Positions 1-8,557 of a stretch of 64,000 bases of DNA are shown piece after piece. Numbering within the stretch: the stretch's first letter is position 1; the number at the start of each line of letters is the position of its first letter. Position numbers and translations under genes: made by a program. Location of the stretch: the NCBI RefSeq assembly GCF_901827185.1, contig NZ_LR594671.1, positions 3,906,001-3,970,000 of the forward strand. The letters are read 5' to 3'. The stretch is from Variovorax sp. PBL-E5. GTDB lineage: Bacteria; Pseudomonadota; Gammaproteobacteria; Burkholderiales; Burkholderiaceae_C. The notes below the pieces were generated by a model. It made no database searches and was not told where the DNA came from. It saw only the letters and a list, made by a program, of their open reading frames with translations.

Positions 1-705
1 CATCGACTGCGCGCTGTTGGGCGATTGTTCGTCGGGCGGCCCGAACATCATCACCGAGGGCCACCACCAGCGGTTCACCGCGTCCTGCACCATCGCCTTC
101 TGTGCTTCGGTGCCGTGCTGCATCATCGTGAGCAGCGCCTCGTAGCCCTGGCGCTGGTGGAAGCTTTCCTCGCGGCAGATGCGGATCATCGCGCGCGCAT
201 AGGGCGCATAGGAGCAGCGGCAGATCGGCACCTGGTTCATGATCGCGGCGCCGTCGACCAGCCAGCCGATGGTTCCCATGTCGGCCCAGGTCAGCGTCGG
301 GTAGTTGAAGATCGAGCTGTACTTGGCCTTGCCCGTGTGCAGTGCGTCGAGCAACTGGTCGCGGCTGGTGCCCAGCGTCTCGGCGGCGGCGTAAAGGTAG
401 AGGCCGTGGCCGCCCTCGTCCTGCACCTTGGCCAAGAGGATCGCCTTGCGCTTCAAGGTCGGCGCGCGGCTGATCCAGTTGCCTTCGGGCAGCATGCCGA
501 CGATCTCGGAATGCGCATGCTGGCTGATCTGCCGCACCAGCGTCTTGCGGTAGTGATCGGGCATCCAGTCCTTGGCCTCGATGAAGCTGCCGGCATCGAT
601 GCGCTCGTCGAAGCGCTGCTCGAGCTGCATCTCCTCGGCGGAACGCACGGCCTTGGGGCCGTCGGCCTTGTCCTTGCCCATGGTGTCCATCGCTTGCGTG
701 TACAT
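1..705 (-). CDS. paaA: Phenylacetyl-CoA epoxidase catalytic subunit PaaA, 3' part missing
   Basis: Catalytic subunit of the PaaABCDE ring 1,2-phenylacetyl-CoA epoxidase, which inserts oxygen into the aromatic ring of phenylacetyl-CoA in the cytosol. 235 codons are visible; the C-terminus runs off the left edge (the family is usually a little over 300 residues). The ferritin-like diiron ligands are recognisable as DEGGH near residues 96-100 and EESFH near 179-183. The start at 705 is preceded by AAGGACC. It lies 20 bases downstream of paaK in the same direction, as in other paa operons; paaBCDE would be expected just outside the window. Confidence 0.95.
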   Translation of the reverse strand, partial: MYTQAMDTMGKDKADGPKAVRSAEEMQLEQRFDERIDAGSFIEAKDWMPDHYRKTLVRQISQHAHSEIVGMLPEGNWISRAPTLKRKAILLAKVQDEGGHGLYLYAAAETLGTSRDQLLDALHTGKAKYSSIFNYPTLTWADMGTIGWLVDGAAIMNQVPICRCSYAPYARAMIRICREESFHQRQGYEALLTMMQHGTEAQKAMVQDAVNRWWWPSVMMFGPPDEQSPNSAQSM

Positions 706-725
706 GGCGGTCCTTTCGTGGCAGC

Positions 726-2042
726 TCAGCGGCTGCGTTCGTCGATCACGCGGCGTGCCTTGCCGGTGAGCGTGCGTTCGAGCGAATCGGGCTTCTGCAC
801 GAGCACCGTGGTGCTGATGCCGACCAGCGTCTTCACGCGCTGCTGCACCCACTGCGCGATCTGCCGGCGCTCGGCCTCGCCGGGATCGCCGGCGGCGGCC
901 TGCAGCTCGCAATGCACTTCGACGCTGTCGAGATGGCCTTCGCGGCCGACCTTGATCAGGTACTGGCCCGAGAGCTTGCCGTGCGCGAGCACGATCTCCT
1001 CGATCTGCGTCGGGAACACGTTGACGCCGCGGATGATCAGCATGTCGTCGCTGCGCCCGACGATCTTGCCCATGCGGCGGAAGCTGCGCGAGGTGGGCGG
1101 CAGAAGGCGCGTGAGGTCGCGCGTGCGGTAGCGGATGATCGGCAGCGCTTCCTTGGTGAGCGAGGTGAAGACGAGTTCGCCCTCCTCGCCGTCGGGCAGC
1201 ACCTCGCCGCTCTCGGGGTCGATGATCTCGGGATAGAAATGGTCTTCCCAGACCACCGGGCCGTCCTTGCTCTCGATGCATTCGCTGGCCACGCCCGGGC
1301 CCATCACCTCGGACAGGCCGTAGATGTCGACCGCGTCCATGCCGGCCTTGCCTTCGATCTCGCGGCGCATCGCCTCGGTCCACGGCTCGGCGCCGAAGAT
1401 GCCGACCTTGAGCGAGGTGCTGCGCGGATCGATGCCCTGGCGCACCAGCTGCTCGATGATCACCTGCATGTAGCTGGGCGTGACCATGATGATGTCGGGC
1501 TTGAAATCGTTGATCAGCTGCACCTGCTTCTCGGTCTGGCCGCCCGACATCGGAATCACGGTGCAGCCGGCGAGTTCGGCGCCGTAGTGCGCGCCCAGTC
1601 CGCCGGTGAAGAGGCCGTAGCCGTAGGCCACGTGCACGATGTCGCCGGGCCGTCCGCCGGCGGCGCGGATCGAGCGCGCCACCAACTGGGCCCAGGTCGC
1701 GATGTCGTTCTTCGTGTAGCCGACGACGGTCGGCTTGCCGGTGGTGCCGGACGAGGCGTGGATGCGCGCCACCTGCTCGCGCGGCACGGCGAACATGCCG
1801 AAGGGATAGTTGTCGCGCAGGTCCTTCTTGACGGTGAACGGAAACTTCGCGAGATCACTTATCTGCCGCAGGTCCCCGGGATGCACGCCGCGCGCATCGA
1901 AGGCCTGCCGGTAGTGCGGCACGTGGTCGTAGGCGCGCTGCAGCGTGGCGCGCAGGCGCTGCACCTGCAGCGCGGTGATCTCGTCGCGGCTGGCCGACTC
2001 GATCGCTTCGAGGTCGCCGGGCATCGGGCGTTGGACGGGCAT
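726..2042 (-). CDS. paaK: Phenylacetate-CoA ligase PaaK
   Basis: Activates phenylacetate with ATP and CoA to phenylacetyl-CoA, the first committed step of the paa pathway. At 438 residues it has the usual length. The AMP-binding P-loop [14 protein letters not shown] sits at residues 97-110, and [10 protein letters not shown] with the C-terminal [10 protein letters not shown] stretch are typical of this ANL-superfamily branch. It lies 32 bases downstream of paaI and upstream of paaA. The start is preceded by AAGGAGACC (complement of 2044-2052). No anomalies are seen. Confidence 0.97.
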   Translation of the reverse strand: MPVQRPMPGDLEAIESASRDEITALQVQRLRATLQRAYDHVPHYRQAFDARGVHPGDLRQISDLAKFPFTVKKDLRDNYPFGMFAVPREQVARIHASSGTTGKPTVVGYTKNDIATWAQLVARSIRAAGGRPGDIVHVAYGYGLFTGGLGAHYGAELAGCTVIPMSGGQTEKQVQLINDFKPDIIMVTPSYMQVIIEQLVRQGIDPRSTSLKVGIFGAEPWTEAMRREIEGKAGMDAVDIYGLSEVMGPGVASECIESKDGPVVWEDHFYPEIIDPESGEVLPDGEEGELVFTSLTKEALPIIRYRTRDLTRLLPPTSRSFRRMGKIVGRSDDMLIIRGVNVFPTQIEEIVLAHGKLSGQYLIKVGREGHLDSVEVHCELQAAAGDPGEAERRQIAQWVQQRVKTLVGISTTVLVQKPDSLERTLTGKARRVIDERSR

Positions 2043-2074
2043 GAAGGTCTCCTTGAACCGGACGGTCGCGGCGC

Positions 2075-2512
2075 TCAGGCCGGCACGGCCGGCTTGCCCT
2101 TGATGCTGTAGGAACGGCCGCGAAACACCGCCACGCGATCGCCATGCTGATTGATCACCTCGGTGTCGTAAATACCGGTTCGCCCTGCCTTCGCGACTTC
2201 GGCGCAGCGCGCCGTCAGCAGGTCGCCCTCGCGCGCCGGGGCGACGAAGTCGATGCCGAAACCGGAAGCCACGGTGAGTTCGTTGTACGAATTGCAGGCG
2301 AAGGCGAAGGTCGAATCGGCCAGTGCGGCGATGAAGCCGCCGTGGCAGGTCTGGTGGCCGTTGAGCATGTCCTCGCGGACCTTCATGCGGATCTCCGCGC
2401 GGCCCGGCGCGACCTCGATGATCTGCATGCCCAGCGTCTGCGTGGCGCGGTCGTTGGCATACATGCCTTCGCGCACGAAGTCGGCCGTCTGCTGCGGTGT
2501 GCGTTCAACCAT
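2075..2512 (-). CDS. paaI: Hydroxyphenylacetyl-CoA thioesterase PaaI
   Basis: Hot-dog-fold thioesterase that releases CoA from dead-end hydroxyphenylacetyl-CoA and other stalled intermediates. The product is 145 residues from the ATG at 2512. The family motif HGG is at residues 57-59, followed by the acidic residue of ALADSTFAF at 66. This start is chosen because AAGGA precedes it and it follows the paaG stop by 13 bases; the frame stays open upstream to 2755, but that extension overlaps paaG and does not resemble PaaI. It is co-transcribed with paaG and paaK. Confidence 0.95.
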   Translation of the reverse strand: MVERTPQQTADFVREGMYANDRATQTLGMQIIEVAPGRAEIRMKVREDMLNGHQTCHGGFIAALADSTFAFACNSYNELTVASGFGIDFVAPAREGDLLTARCAEVAKAGRTGIYDTEVINQHGDRVAVFRGRSYSIKGKPAVPA

Positions 2513-2525
2513 TCGACGAATCCTT

Positions 2526-3329
2526 TCAGCGGTCCGAGAAGCGGGGGGCGCGCTTGGCGCGGAAGGCGTCCACGCCCTCCTGGTAGTCGTGCGCGGCGCC
2601 CAGCTGGCGCTGCAGGCCGGCCTCGTTGGCCAGCGCGGCCGGCAGGTCGAGCCGCTGTGCATCGGCCAGCGCCTGGCGCGTGGCGGCCAGTGCGCGCGAC
2701 GGCATCGCGGCCAGCCGCGCGGCCAGCGCATCGACCGTCGAGGCCAGCTCGGCATCGTCGACGCATTTCCAGATCAGGCCCATCTGCGCGGCCTCTTCGG
2801 CCGGCAGCTTGTCGCCGAGCATCGCGAGCCCGAGCGCGCGCGCCGATCCGACGAGGCGCGGCAACAGCCAGGTGCCGCCGGTGTCGGGCACCAGTCCGAT
2901 CTTCGCGAAGGCCTGGATGAAGCTCGCCGAGCGGCCGGCCACAACGAGGTCGCAGCACAGCGCGAGATTGGCGCCCGCGCCCGCGGCGACGCCGTGCACG
3001 GCCGCGATCACCGGCACCGGCATGGAACGCAGGCGCAGCACCAGCGGCGCATAGAGCGCTTCGATCACATGGCCGAGATCCTTGGGCCGGGCACCGGGCG
3101 TGGTGTCGGGCGCCACCATCGGATCCGCCAGATCCTGACCCGCGCAGAAGGCGCGGCCTGCGCCGCCGAGCACCACGCAGCGCACGCCGTCGTCGTCCGC
3201 CGCGGCGTTCAGCGCGGCCATGAGCTCGGCATGCAATTGGGAGGTGAAGCTGTTGAGCGCTTCCGGCCGGTTCAGCTGCAGCGTGCGCACGGGGCCGTTG
3301 TCGGTGACGCGCACCAGGGCTTCGTTCAT
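2526..3329 (-). CDS. paaG: Ring-opening enoyl-CoA isomerase PaaG
   Basis: Crotonase-fold 2-(1,2-epoxy-1,2-dihydrophenyl)acetyl-CoA isomerase that turns the epoxide into the oxepin in phenylacetate catabolism. 267 residues. The oxyanion-hole segment GAGRAFCAGQDL is at residues 56-67, the second glycine-rich segment HGVAAGAGANL near 112-122, and the catalytic-region PDTGGTW near 148. It is the first gene of the visible operon, directly behind a strong promoter and operator, so the transcript reads paaG-paaI-paaK-paaA. Confidence 0.94.
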   Translation of the reverse strand: MNEALVRVTDNGPVRTLQLNRPEALNSFTSQLHAELMAALNAAADDDGVRCVVLGGAGRAFCAGQDLADPMVAPDTTPGARPKDLGHVIEALYAPLVLRLRSMPVPVIAAVHGVAAGAGANLALCCDLVVAGRSASFIQAFAKIGLVPDTGGTWLLPRLVGSARALGLAMLGDKLPAEEAAQMGLIWKCVDDAELASTVDALAARLAAMPSRALAATRQALADAQRLDLPAALANEAGLQRQLGAAHDYQEGVDAFRAKRAPRFSDR

Positions 3330-3357
3330 CGCGTTCCTCTCTGGGTTGAAATGATTG

Positions 3358-3371
3358 ACCGACCGTCCGGT
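3358..3371 (-). promoter_or_regulatory. Likely PaaR (TetR-family) operator
   Basis: ACCGACCGTCCGGT lies directly downstream of the paaG -10 box, so a bound repressor would cover the transcription start. Its ends are inverted (ACCG...CGGT) and it resembles the ACCGACCG-type operator described for PaaR regulators of betaproteobacteria. The TetR gene at 3792-4427 is the obvious partner. The assignment rests on sequence likeness and position only. Confidence 0.75.
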
Positions 3372-3373
3372 AG

Positions 3374-3403
3374 ATTATAGAGGGCGCTGGTTTGCGGTGG
3401 CAA
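3374..3403 (-). promoter_or_regulatory. Sigma70-type promoter of the paa operon
   Basis: On the minus strand TTGCCA (complement of 3398-3403) is followed after 18 bases by a perfect TATAAT (complement of 3374-3379). Transcription would start near 3367, inside the operator, giving a leader of about 40 bases before paaG. A near-consensus promoter blocked by an operator fits induction by phenylacetyl-CoA. Confidence 0.75.
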
Positions 3404-3436
3404 GGGCGGCGGCATTCACATCCTGCGCCGGCGTGC

Positions 3437-3769
3437 TCAGGCGCCGGTGCTTTCGGTCGAAGGACGAACGATGCGCCGCTTCTTGATGATCACGGTCGGA
3501 ACGGTCGCGGGGGTTGCCGGCCTGGCGGCGGCCGGCGCTGCGGAGGCTGGCGCACCGGGCGTGCGGCTCAGCACCTGCATGACGCGGCTGGTGTTGAGCG
3601 GCCGGATCACGTCGCCGTTGACCTGCGCATAGGAGCCATCATCGAGCTGAGCGAGCGCGCCGATCTGCATGCCGTCCTGCACGGTGCCCAGCAGCCGGCA
3701 ATCGGTGCGGGCATAGGTGAAGAAGGTCCAGCGGTTGCCGATCTGAATCCGCAGGGGCTGCCGACTCAT
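3437..3769 (-). CDS. Hypothetical protein, 110 residues, between paaG and paaR
   Basis: I do not recognise this protein. The N-terminal ~70 residues look folded (a WTFFTYARTDCRLLGTV stretch, then a polar QLDDGSYAQVNGDVI segment that could be beta strands). The tail is low complexity (Ala/Pro-rich PASAAPAAARPATPATV) and ends basic (IIKKRRIVRP). No signal peptide or membrane segment is seen. It runs in the direction of the paa genes, between paaR and the paaG promoter, 22 bases downstream of paaR, so it is probably co-transcribed with the regulator. Codon use matches its neighbours. Confidence 0.7.
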   Translation of the reverse strand: MSRQPLRIQIGNRWTFFTYARTDCRLLGTVQDGMQIGALAQLDDGSYAQVNGDVIRPLNTSRVMQVLSRTPGAPASAAPAAARPATPATVPTVIIKKRRIVRPSTESTGA

Positions 3770-3791
3770 GGTGAAGTCCTGTTCATCGCGC

Positions 3792-4427
3792 TCATTTCGT
3801 GCCCCGGGAGTGTAGCGATGCCGACCCCGGCCGCACCACGGCGCGCACGCCGCCGAAGTACAACTGCGAGACGATCCGGCCGATCGCGTCGCCGTCGAGT
3901 TCGCCGTCCGGCTTGAGCCAGGTGAACATCCAGTTGATCATGCCGAACAGCAGCATCGCCATCGGCTTGCCCAGCAGGCTGTCGGGCGCTTCGCCGCGCA
4001 CCTCGGCGATGGTGCGCGCGAAGGCGGCGACCACGCGCCGCTCGACACCGATGATGCGCGCCCGGTCTTCCTCGCGCAGAAAGCGCACGTCCTCGGTCAG
4101 CACGCGCTGCGCGTTCTGCGCGATCGCGGATTCGGCGACGAAGCGGCGGATGAGTTCGCGCAGCCGGGCTTCGGGCTCGGCATGCTCGCGCAGGATCTCG
4201 GTCACGATCGCCTCCAGCCGCAGCACATGGTCTTCGGCGATGCGCACGGCCAGGTCGTGCTTGTCGCGCACGTAGTGATAGAGCGTCGCCTTCGACACGC
4301 CGCAGGCCGCCGCCACCTCGTTCATCGACGTGCCTGCATAGCCGCGCTGCGCGAACAATTGCGCCGCATTGGCAAGAATCATCTCTCGCTGGCCGTCGTA
4401 GCCGGCCGTGTCACGCACGCGAGCCAT
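3792..4427 (-). CDS. paaR: TetR-family repressor, PaaR-type
   Basis: Probable repressor of phenylacetate genes that senses phenylacetyl-CoA. 211 residues; the N-terminal helix-turn-helix (residues ~15-60) contains FAQRGYAGTSMNEVA and GVSKATLYHYVRDK, standard for TetR. The C-terminal ligand domain ends in an Arg/Ser-rich tail. The start at 4427 is preferred over an upstream in-frame ATG at 4493 because the extra 22 residues are not TetR-like. Position beside paaG and the operator at 3358-3371 supports PaaR; the ligand cannot be read from sequence. Confidence 0.85.
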   Translation of the reverse strand: MARVRDTAGYDGQREMILANAAQLFAQRGYAGTSMNEVAAACGVSKATLYHYVRDKHDLAVRIAEDHVLRLEAIVTEILREHAEPEARLRELIRRFVAESAIAQNAQRVLTEDVRFLREEDRARIIGVERRVVAAFARTIAEVRGEAPDSLLGKPMAMLLFGMINWMFTWLKPDGELDGDAIGRIVSQLYFGGVRAVVRPGSASLHSRGTK

Positions 4428-4505
4428 CCGGCAGCGTCCTTTCCATGGATGTGGGCGCCTGCAGGGCCTGCAGGCGATTCGCGATGATGGCACGCGTGGC
4501 GACGC

Positions 4506-5798
4506 TCAAAGCGCGCAGGTCCGGAACCCGAAGAAGCCGTCGTCGCGCTCGGGCGCCGCGAAGCCGCGGCGCTTGGGCGAGCGCAGGCGCGCGCGCGTGG
4601 CGAAGGACGCGCCGCGCAGCACGCGCGCGCGGCCGAAGGCCGGCTGCGGATCGAACTCGGTGTCCACGCTCCACGGATCGGCCACATGCCCGGGCCAGGG
4701 CTTGAGCGTGCCGGCGGTCCACTCGTGCACGTCGGCCCAACGAAAGCCGCGCCGCGCGGCGGTGTGGGCCGCGATCTCCCACTCGACCTCGGTGGCAAGG
4801 CGGCGCCCGGCCCAGCGCGCCCAGGCATCGGACTCCCACCAGCTCACATGCACCGCGCTGCGGTTGCCGGCGGCGCGCACCGTCTTGCCGAACTGGCGCT
4901 GCAGCACCGATCCGCCCGTGCCGTGGCGCGCGGCGCCGATCTGCTCGACATGGCGCGGCCCGCGGCGCCCTTCGGCCTGGCACTCGAGCCAGGCGCGGCC
5001 TTCGGGATGCCAGAGTTCGGGGCGGTCGTAGCCGCCGTCGTCGACGAACTCGACGTACTGGCTCCAGGTCACCGGCTGCGCGTCGATCTCGAACTCGGGC
5101 ACCTCGACCGTGTACGTGCCGCGTTCCTGGGCGAAGGTAAAGCCCTCGTCGGGCAGCCCGAGCTCCCACGAGATCGAAGGCACCAGCACCGGCTCGTGCG
5201 ACACCGCGGCCGGCGGCAGCTCGACACCCAGCGAGATGCCGAGCGTCTGCGCCATCACGACCAGCTGCTCGCCGCGCAAATCCTCGTGGAACAGCGCGAG
5301 GCGATAGAAGTAGAGGCCGGCATCGGTCTCGACCGCGTGCTCCAGCAGTTCGAGCGTGCTTTCGAGCGTGTCGAGCAGGTAGGCCCTGGCCTGCTGGAGG
5401 TCCGGCAGTTCGGGCGACCAGCGGTCCTGCGCGGCCAGCTGCGCCGGGTTCCACCACAGGTCGGCCTGCGGTTCGATCGCGGCCAGCCGCGTCGGGCGCA
5501 CGGGGCATGCGGCACCGAAGGCGCGCTGCGTGTTGCGCGCGATCCACCACTCCGCGAACCAGCCGATATGACCCGCCAGCCAGAGCGGCGGATCGATGCC
5601 TTCGACCCGCGGCACGGGCAGCGCGGGCGAGCCCAGCAGTTGCTCGTAGAGCGACAGCAGATGCAAGGTGTGATTGCGCGCGTCGATCAATGCCAGCGAG
5701 AGCAGTTCACGGCCCGCGCGCCGCATGTCGGGCGAGTCGATGGAATGAGGCAGGCCGGCCATGGTGAACGGCGCCCCGGACGAAGGGTTCGAGGGCAT
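4506..5798 (-). CDS. EgtB/SenA-like DinB + FGE-sulfatase domain protein with altered iron motif
   Basis: 430 residues: an N-terminal DinB-like helical domain (about 25-190) and a C-terminal SUMF1/FGE-sulfatase domain (about 210-430, ending DDGFFGFRTCAL). This architecture is that of EgtB (ergothioneine) and SenA (selenoneine) sulfoxide/selenoxide synthases, which use iron held by three histidines. The first ligand is recognisable as H77 in AGHIGWFAEWW. The usual HxxxH pair is HEDLR: H171 is kept but the second position is R175 (codon CGC). No egtD, senB or senC gene is adjacent. It may be an inactive or functionally divergent paralog. The start could also be the ATG at residue 13. Confidence 0.75.
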   Translation of the reverse strand: MPSNPSSGAPFTMAGLPHSIDSPDMRRAGRELLSLALIDARNHTLHLLSLYEQLLGSPALPVPRVEGIDPPLWLAGHIGWFAEWWIARNTQRAFGAACPVRPTRLAAIEPQADLWWNPAQLAAQDRWSPELPDLQQARAYLLDTLESTLELLEHAVETDAGLYFYRLALFHEDLRGEQLVVMAQTLGISLGVELPPAAVSHEPVLVPSISWELGLPDEGFTFAQERGTYTVEVPEFEIDAQPVTWSQYVEFVDDGGYDRPELWHPEGRAWLECQAEGRRGPRHVEQIGAARHGTGGSVLQRQFGKTVRAAGNRSAVHVSWWESDAWARWAGRRLATEVEWEIAAHTAARRGFRWADVHEWTAGTLKPWPGHVADPWSVDTEFDPQPAFGRARVLRGASFATRARLRSPKRRGFAAPERDDGFFGFRTCAL

Positions 5799-5859
5799 CG
5801 CGCATTATGGCGACGCGCGCCGCCGGCGCGACCATGGAAACCCGACGCCCCTTCGCGCC

Positions 5860-6939
5860 TCACCACTTCATCGACTGCAGGAAGGCGTCGAAGGGCGCCT
5901 CGGCGTAGCGGGCGCCGATCAGCGCTTCCTTCTGGAAGGCGCGGTAGTCGTCGTGGATCTTCTTCCAGCCGGCATTCCTGGCGCTCAGCTCGCGGTCCAG
6001 GTCCAGGGTCGCCCTGAACGCGGCCTCGAGCACCGGCTTCGGAAAAGCCTGCGCCACGATGCCGCCGCGCATCAACTGCTGCAAGGCCACCGGGTTGCGC
6101 GCAGCGTAGCGCGCCTGCATGTCGAGCTGCGTGAATGCACAGGCCACTTCGACGATGGCCTTGTATTCGGCGCTGAGCGCATCGAAGGCCTTTCGATTGA
6201 CCAGCAGCTCGAGCTGCAGGCCGGCCGACCACCAGCCGGGGTAGGCGTAGTGCGATGCCGCTTTCTGCAAGCCGAGCTTCTGGTCGTCGTAGGGCGAGTG
6301 GCCCTCGGCCGCGCCGATCGCGCCCTTGGCCAGTGCGGCAACGACCTCGCTGTCGGCCAGCTTCTGCGGCACGCCGCCGAGCCGTTCGAGCACGCGCGGC
6401 GCCAGACCGCCGAAGCAGAACTTCAGCCCCTTGAAATCATGCGGGCTGCGGATCTCGCGCCGAAACCAGGCGCCCGCCGGCGCCCCGGTGTTGCCGCAGG
6501 AAAAGTTCAGCGCATCGAGGCGGCCGTAGAACTCGCGCGTGAGCTTCAGTCCGTTGCCCTCGGTCATCCAGGCCGAGAGCTCGCGCGCATTCATGCCGAA
6601 GGGCAGCGCCGAGCCGATGGCGAACACCTCGTCCTTGGCAGCGAAGCTGGCGCCGGCGGTGTGGCAGGCTTCGATCGCACCTTGCTGCACGCCGTCGAGC
6701 ACGGCGTGCGCGGGCATCAGCTCGCCCGCGGCATGCACCTCGATCTGGAAGCGGCCACCGGTCATCTCGCCGACCTTGCGGGCGAAGGTCTCGGCGCCGC
6801 CATAGAGAAGATCCAGCGGCCTCGCAAAGCCCGATGCGAGGCGCCAGCGCGTGGCGGCCTGCGCGTGCACCGCGGGCGCGATGCCCGCGGCCACGAGGCC
6901 CGCGAGTGCGCCACGTTGGATCAGGGAACGACGCTGCAT
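5860..6939 (-). CDS. TRAP transporter solute-binding protein, DctP family
   Basis: Periplasmic binding protein of a tripartite ATP-independent transporter, usually for carboxylates. 359 residues from the ATG at 6939. The signal MQRRSLIQRGALAGLVAAG...HAQA carries a twin arginine, so Tat export is possible. The conserved DctP fold is visible in GLKFCFGGLAPRVLERLG and the PYDDQKLGLQ region. No DctQ or DctM membrane partner lies in the window, so it is an orphan or its partners are elsewhere. The frame is open to 7089 but the extension lacks a ribosome-binding site and would bury the signal peptide. Confidence 0.88.
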   Translation of the reverse strand: MQRRSLIQRGALAGLVAAGIAPAVHAQAATRWRLASGFARPLDLLYGGAETFARKVGEMTGGRFQIEVHAAGELMPAHAVLDGVQQGAIEACHTAGASFAAKDEVFAIGSALPFGMNARELSAWMTEGNGLKLTREFYGRLDALNFSCGNTGAPAGAWFRREIRSPHDFKGLKFCFGGLAPRVLERLGGVPQKLADSEVVAALAKGAIGAAEGHSPYDDQKLGLQKAASHYAYPGWWSAGLQLELLVNRKAFDALSAEYKAIVEVACAFTQLDMQARYAARNPVALQQLMRGGIVAQAFPKPVLEAAFRATLDLDRELSARNAGWKKIHDDYRAFQKEALIGARYAEAPFDAFLQSMKW

Positions 6940-6980
6940 CAGACTCGGCTCCAGACAAGGACAAACGACAAGGACGGGCG

Positions 6981-6986
6981 ATTGTA
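6981..6986 (-). promoter_or_regulatory. Probable -10 box for the DctP gene
   Basis: TACAAT on the minus strand, about 40 bases upstream of the ATG at 6939. The same hexamer occurs at three other gene starts in the window (30695, 46930, 61336). No convincing -35 partner is visible. Confidence 0.45.
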
Positions 6987-7100
6987 GGAAGCGCGGCCAG
7001 CGAGCCCTTCGGCCGCGCCCGACAGCGCTTGATCTTTTGAAACGCGTCGCTATGATCCGCCCGCAATAACGACAGCCCCCAAGGGGCAAGGGACGGGATC

Positions 7101-7471
7101 ATGACCAGCGCATCGGCTTCGGCCATGGCGCGGCTGCGCAGCGCGCCGGACCTCATCACTCACTTTCACTCTGTCTTGCGCCGCTGCGCCGGATTCGGCG
7201 CGCTGCTCCTGGTGGCGATCGCGTCGCGCGCCGGCCCCGCGCCCATCAGGATCGTCCCGGGCCTCGAAGAACCGCTGGTCGCGATGGGCCCGAGCTCGCA
7301 GTCCGAGAACGCAGCACTCGAAGCCGCACTGGCGCGATGCAGCCGCACGCCAAAGCGCTGGCCGATCGCGCCGTCGGCGAGTTGGCCAGAATGCATGCGC
7401 GCCTGGGCCATGCGAGCGAACTCGATGCCCTCTTCTCCGCCATGGACGGTCGTGCCGTCGGCGCACTGTGA
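7101..7471 (+). pseudogene. Remnant of a larger gene with internal deletion and frameshift
   Basis: From the ATG at 7101 one frame gives an N-terminus with a hydrophobic stretch (FGALLLVAIASRAGPA) followed by APIRIVPGLEEPLVAMG and SENAALEAALAR. From about 7337 the sense continues in another frame as QPHAKALADRAVGELARMH, RLGHASELDALFSAMDG and a stop at 7469. The joined pieces read like the start and a later helical-repeat segment of one protein with the middle lost. They remind me of the N-terminal region of large RHS/C39-type secreted proteins, from memory only. Confidence 0.5.
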
Positions 7472-7710
7472 GTATCCCAACTCAAAGGAGTTTGGTACCG
7501 CCAAGTGGCGCACGACCGACGGGCGTTCGCGCTGGATTCACGGTGGTGGGTCAAGTCTAGGCAATCACGCACTTGATCCACAGCAAGGGTGGGTGCCTAC
7601 GCTTGGTTGCACGCGTGCTCAAAATGCCGACGTGGATACCTTGTGTTCGAAGTCTGAAGCCTGGAAAAGGCCAATCCCGGTCAATCGCTTCCGTATTCAA
7701 GGTGGTGAGC

Positions 7711-8121
7711 ATGAATGTTTCTTGGACAACCATCACACGGAGTCTCGTACTCTTGGTGCTCTGCTGGAATATGTCAAACGCAAGCGAAGCCGCGTGCACG
7801 CTCCCCTGGCCGGATACCTATAGACCCGGCACCAGCAATCCAAACGTGGTCGGCAAGGTGATTACCGTGAGCAACGCGCAGATCGACCTCCAAACAAGGA
7901 ATGGGCGCCAGCGCATTGGGCTTCCTCCGTCAGGCGTGTATTACACGGCCTTTGGCGGGGACGATCGCATTGACAATCTCAAGTTGGGTCTCATCGCACG
8001 TGCTTGGTACGTTGACTGCAAGGTTCCGAAGGATGGTGCAGTACCGAAAGCTGCGTATCTCGAAGTGTACTCAAACGATCCGGATGATCGCCCTCCACCA
8101 AGCTATTGGAAGCGCTACTGA
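7711..8121 (+). CDS. Hypothetical exported protein, 136 residues
   Basis: I do not recognise a family. The first ~28 residues look like a Sec signal (MNVSWTTITRSLVLLVLCW... SNASEA). The mature part has Cys residues near 29 and 102, a strand-rich middle (GKVITVSNAQIDLQTRNGR) and a Pro-rich end (DDRPPPSYWKRY). The ATG at 7711 is preceded by AAGGTGGTGAGC and fits the signal; the frame is open from 7573. The codons are visibly more AT-rich than the flanking paa and liv genes, and it follows a broken gene, so the pocket may be foreign. An immunity-type role is possible but unproven. Confidence 0.65.
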   Translation: MNVSWTTITRSLVLLVLCWNMSNASEAACTLPWPDTYRPGTSNPNVVGKVITVSNAQIDLQTRNGRQRIGLPPSGVYYTAFGGDDRIDNLKLGLIARAWYVDCKVPKDGAVPKAAYLEVYSNDPDDRPPPSYWKRY

Positions 8122-8269
8122 TGAGAGGAAAAGCATGACCCCATTTGGCACTCTGGCGATGAACCTCACCCGACACGCCTGTACGTCCATGCATCCCGCC
8201 TGGAAGCGGCCGGAGTGAGACATCCGCAATGGTTCGGCCGCACCACCGCATAGATGAAGCGAGCAAAAC

Positions 8270-8557
8270 GTGAAATCACCACGCATTCTTGTGGGCTTCA
8301 ACGAGATGCTGGAGCCCAACTTGGTACTGCTCTCGAAGACTGACACTCGAGCCAATTCGTCCGGAGCAACCGTCTTGTTGAGTGAAGGGCTCTCTGTTCA
8401 TATCTATGAGGACGACACGGGTTTGGACGGCCAGCCCGACAACTTGCTTGCCGATGGTGTGGTCGAGAAAAACAAGAGCAAACTGAATTGGGCCAGGTCG
8501 GCGAAATGGTGTTGCCGGATTGACGAACGCGGCATACGGCACGAGTCCGAAGAGTAA
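8270..8557 (+). CDS. Hypothetical small acidic protein, up to 95 residues
   Basis: Function unknown. The sequence reads as a genuine protein: SGATVLLSEGLSVHIYEDD, then GQPDNLLADGVVEKN, then WCCRIDERGIRHESEE at the C-terminus. No signal peptide or membrane span. The start is uncertain: GTG at 8270 (95 residues) or ATG at 8306 (MLEPNLVLL, 83 residues, with weak upstream AACGAG). It lies in the same AT-richer pocket as the exported protein upstream, so both could be leftovers of a toxin/immunity-type locus; that is inference from context. Confidence 0.55.
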   Translation: MKSPRILVGFNEMLEPNLVLLSKTDTRANSSGATVLLSEGLSVHIYEDDTGLDGQPDNLLADGVVEKNKSKLNWARSAKWCCRIDERGIRHESEE

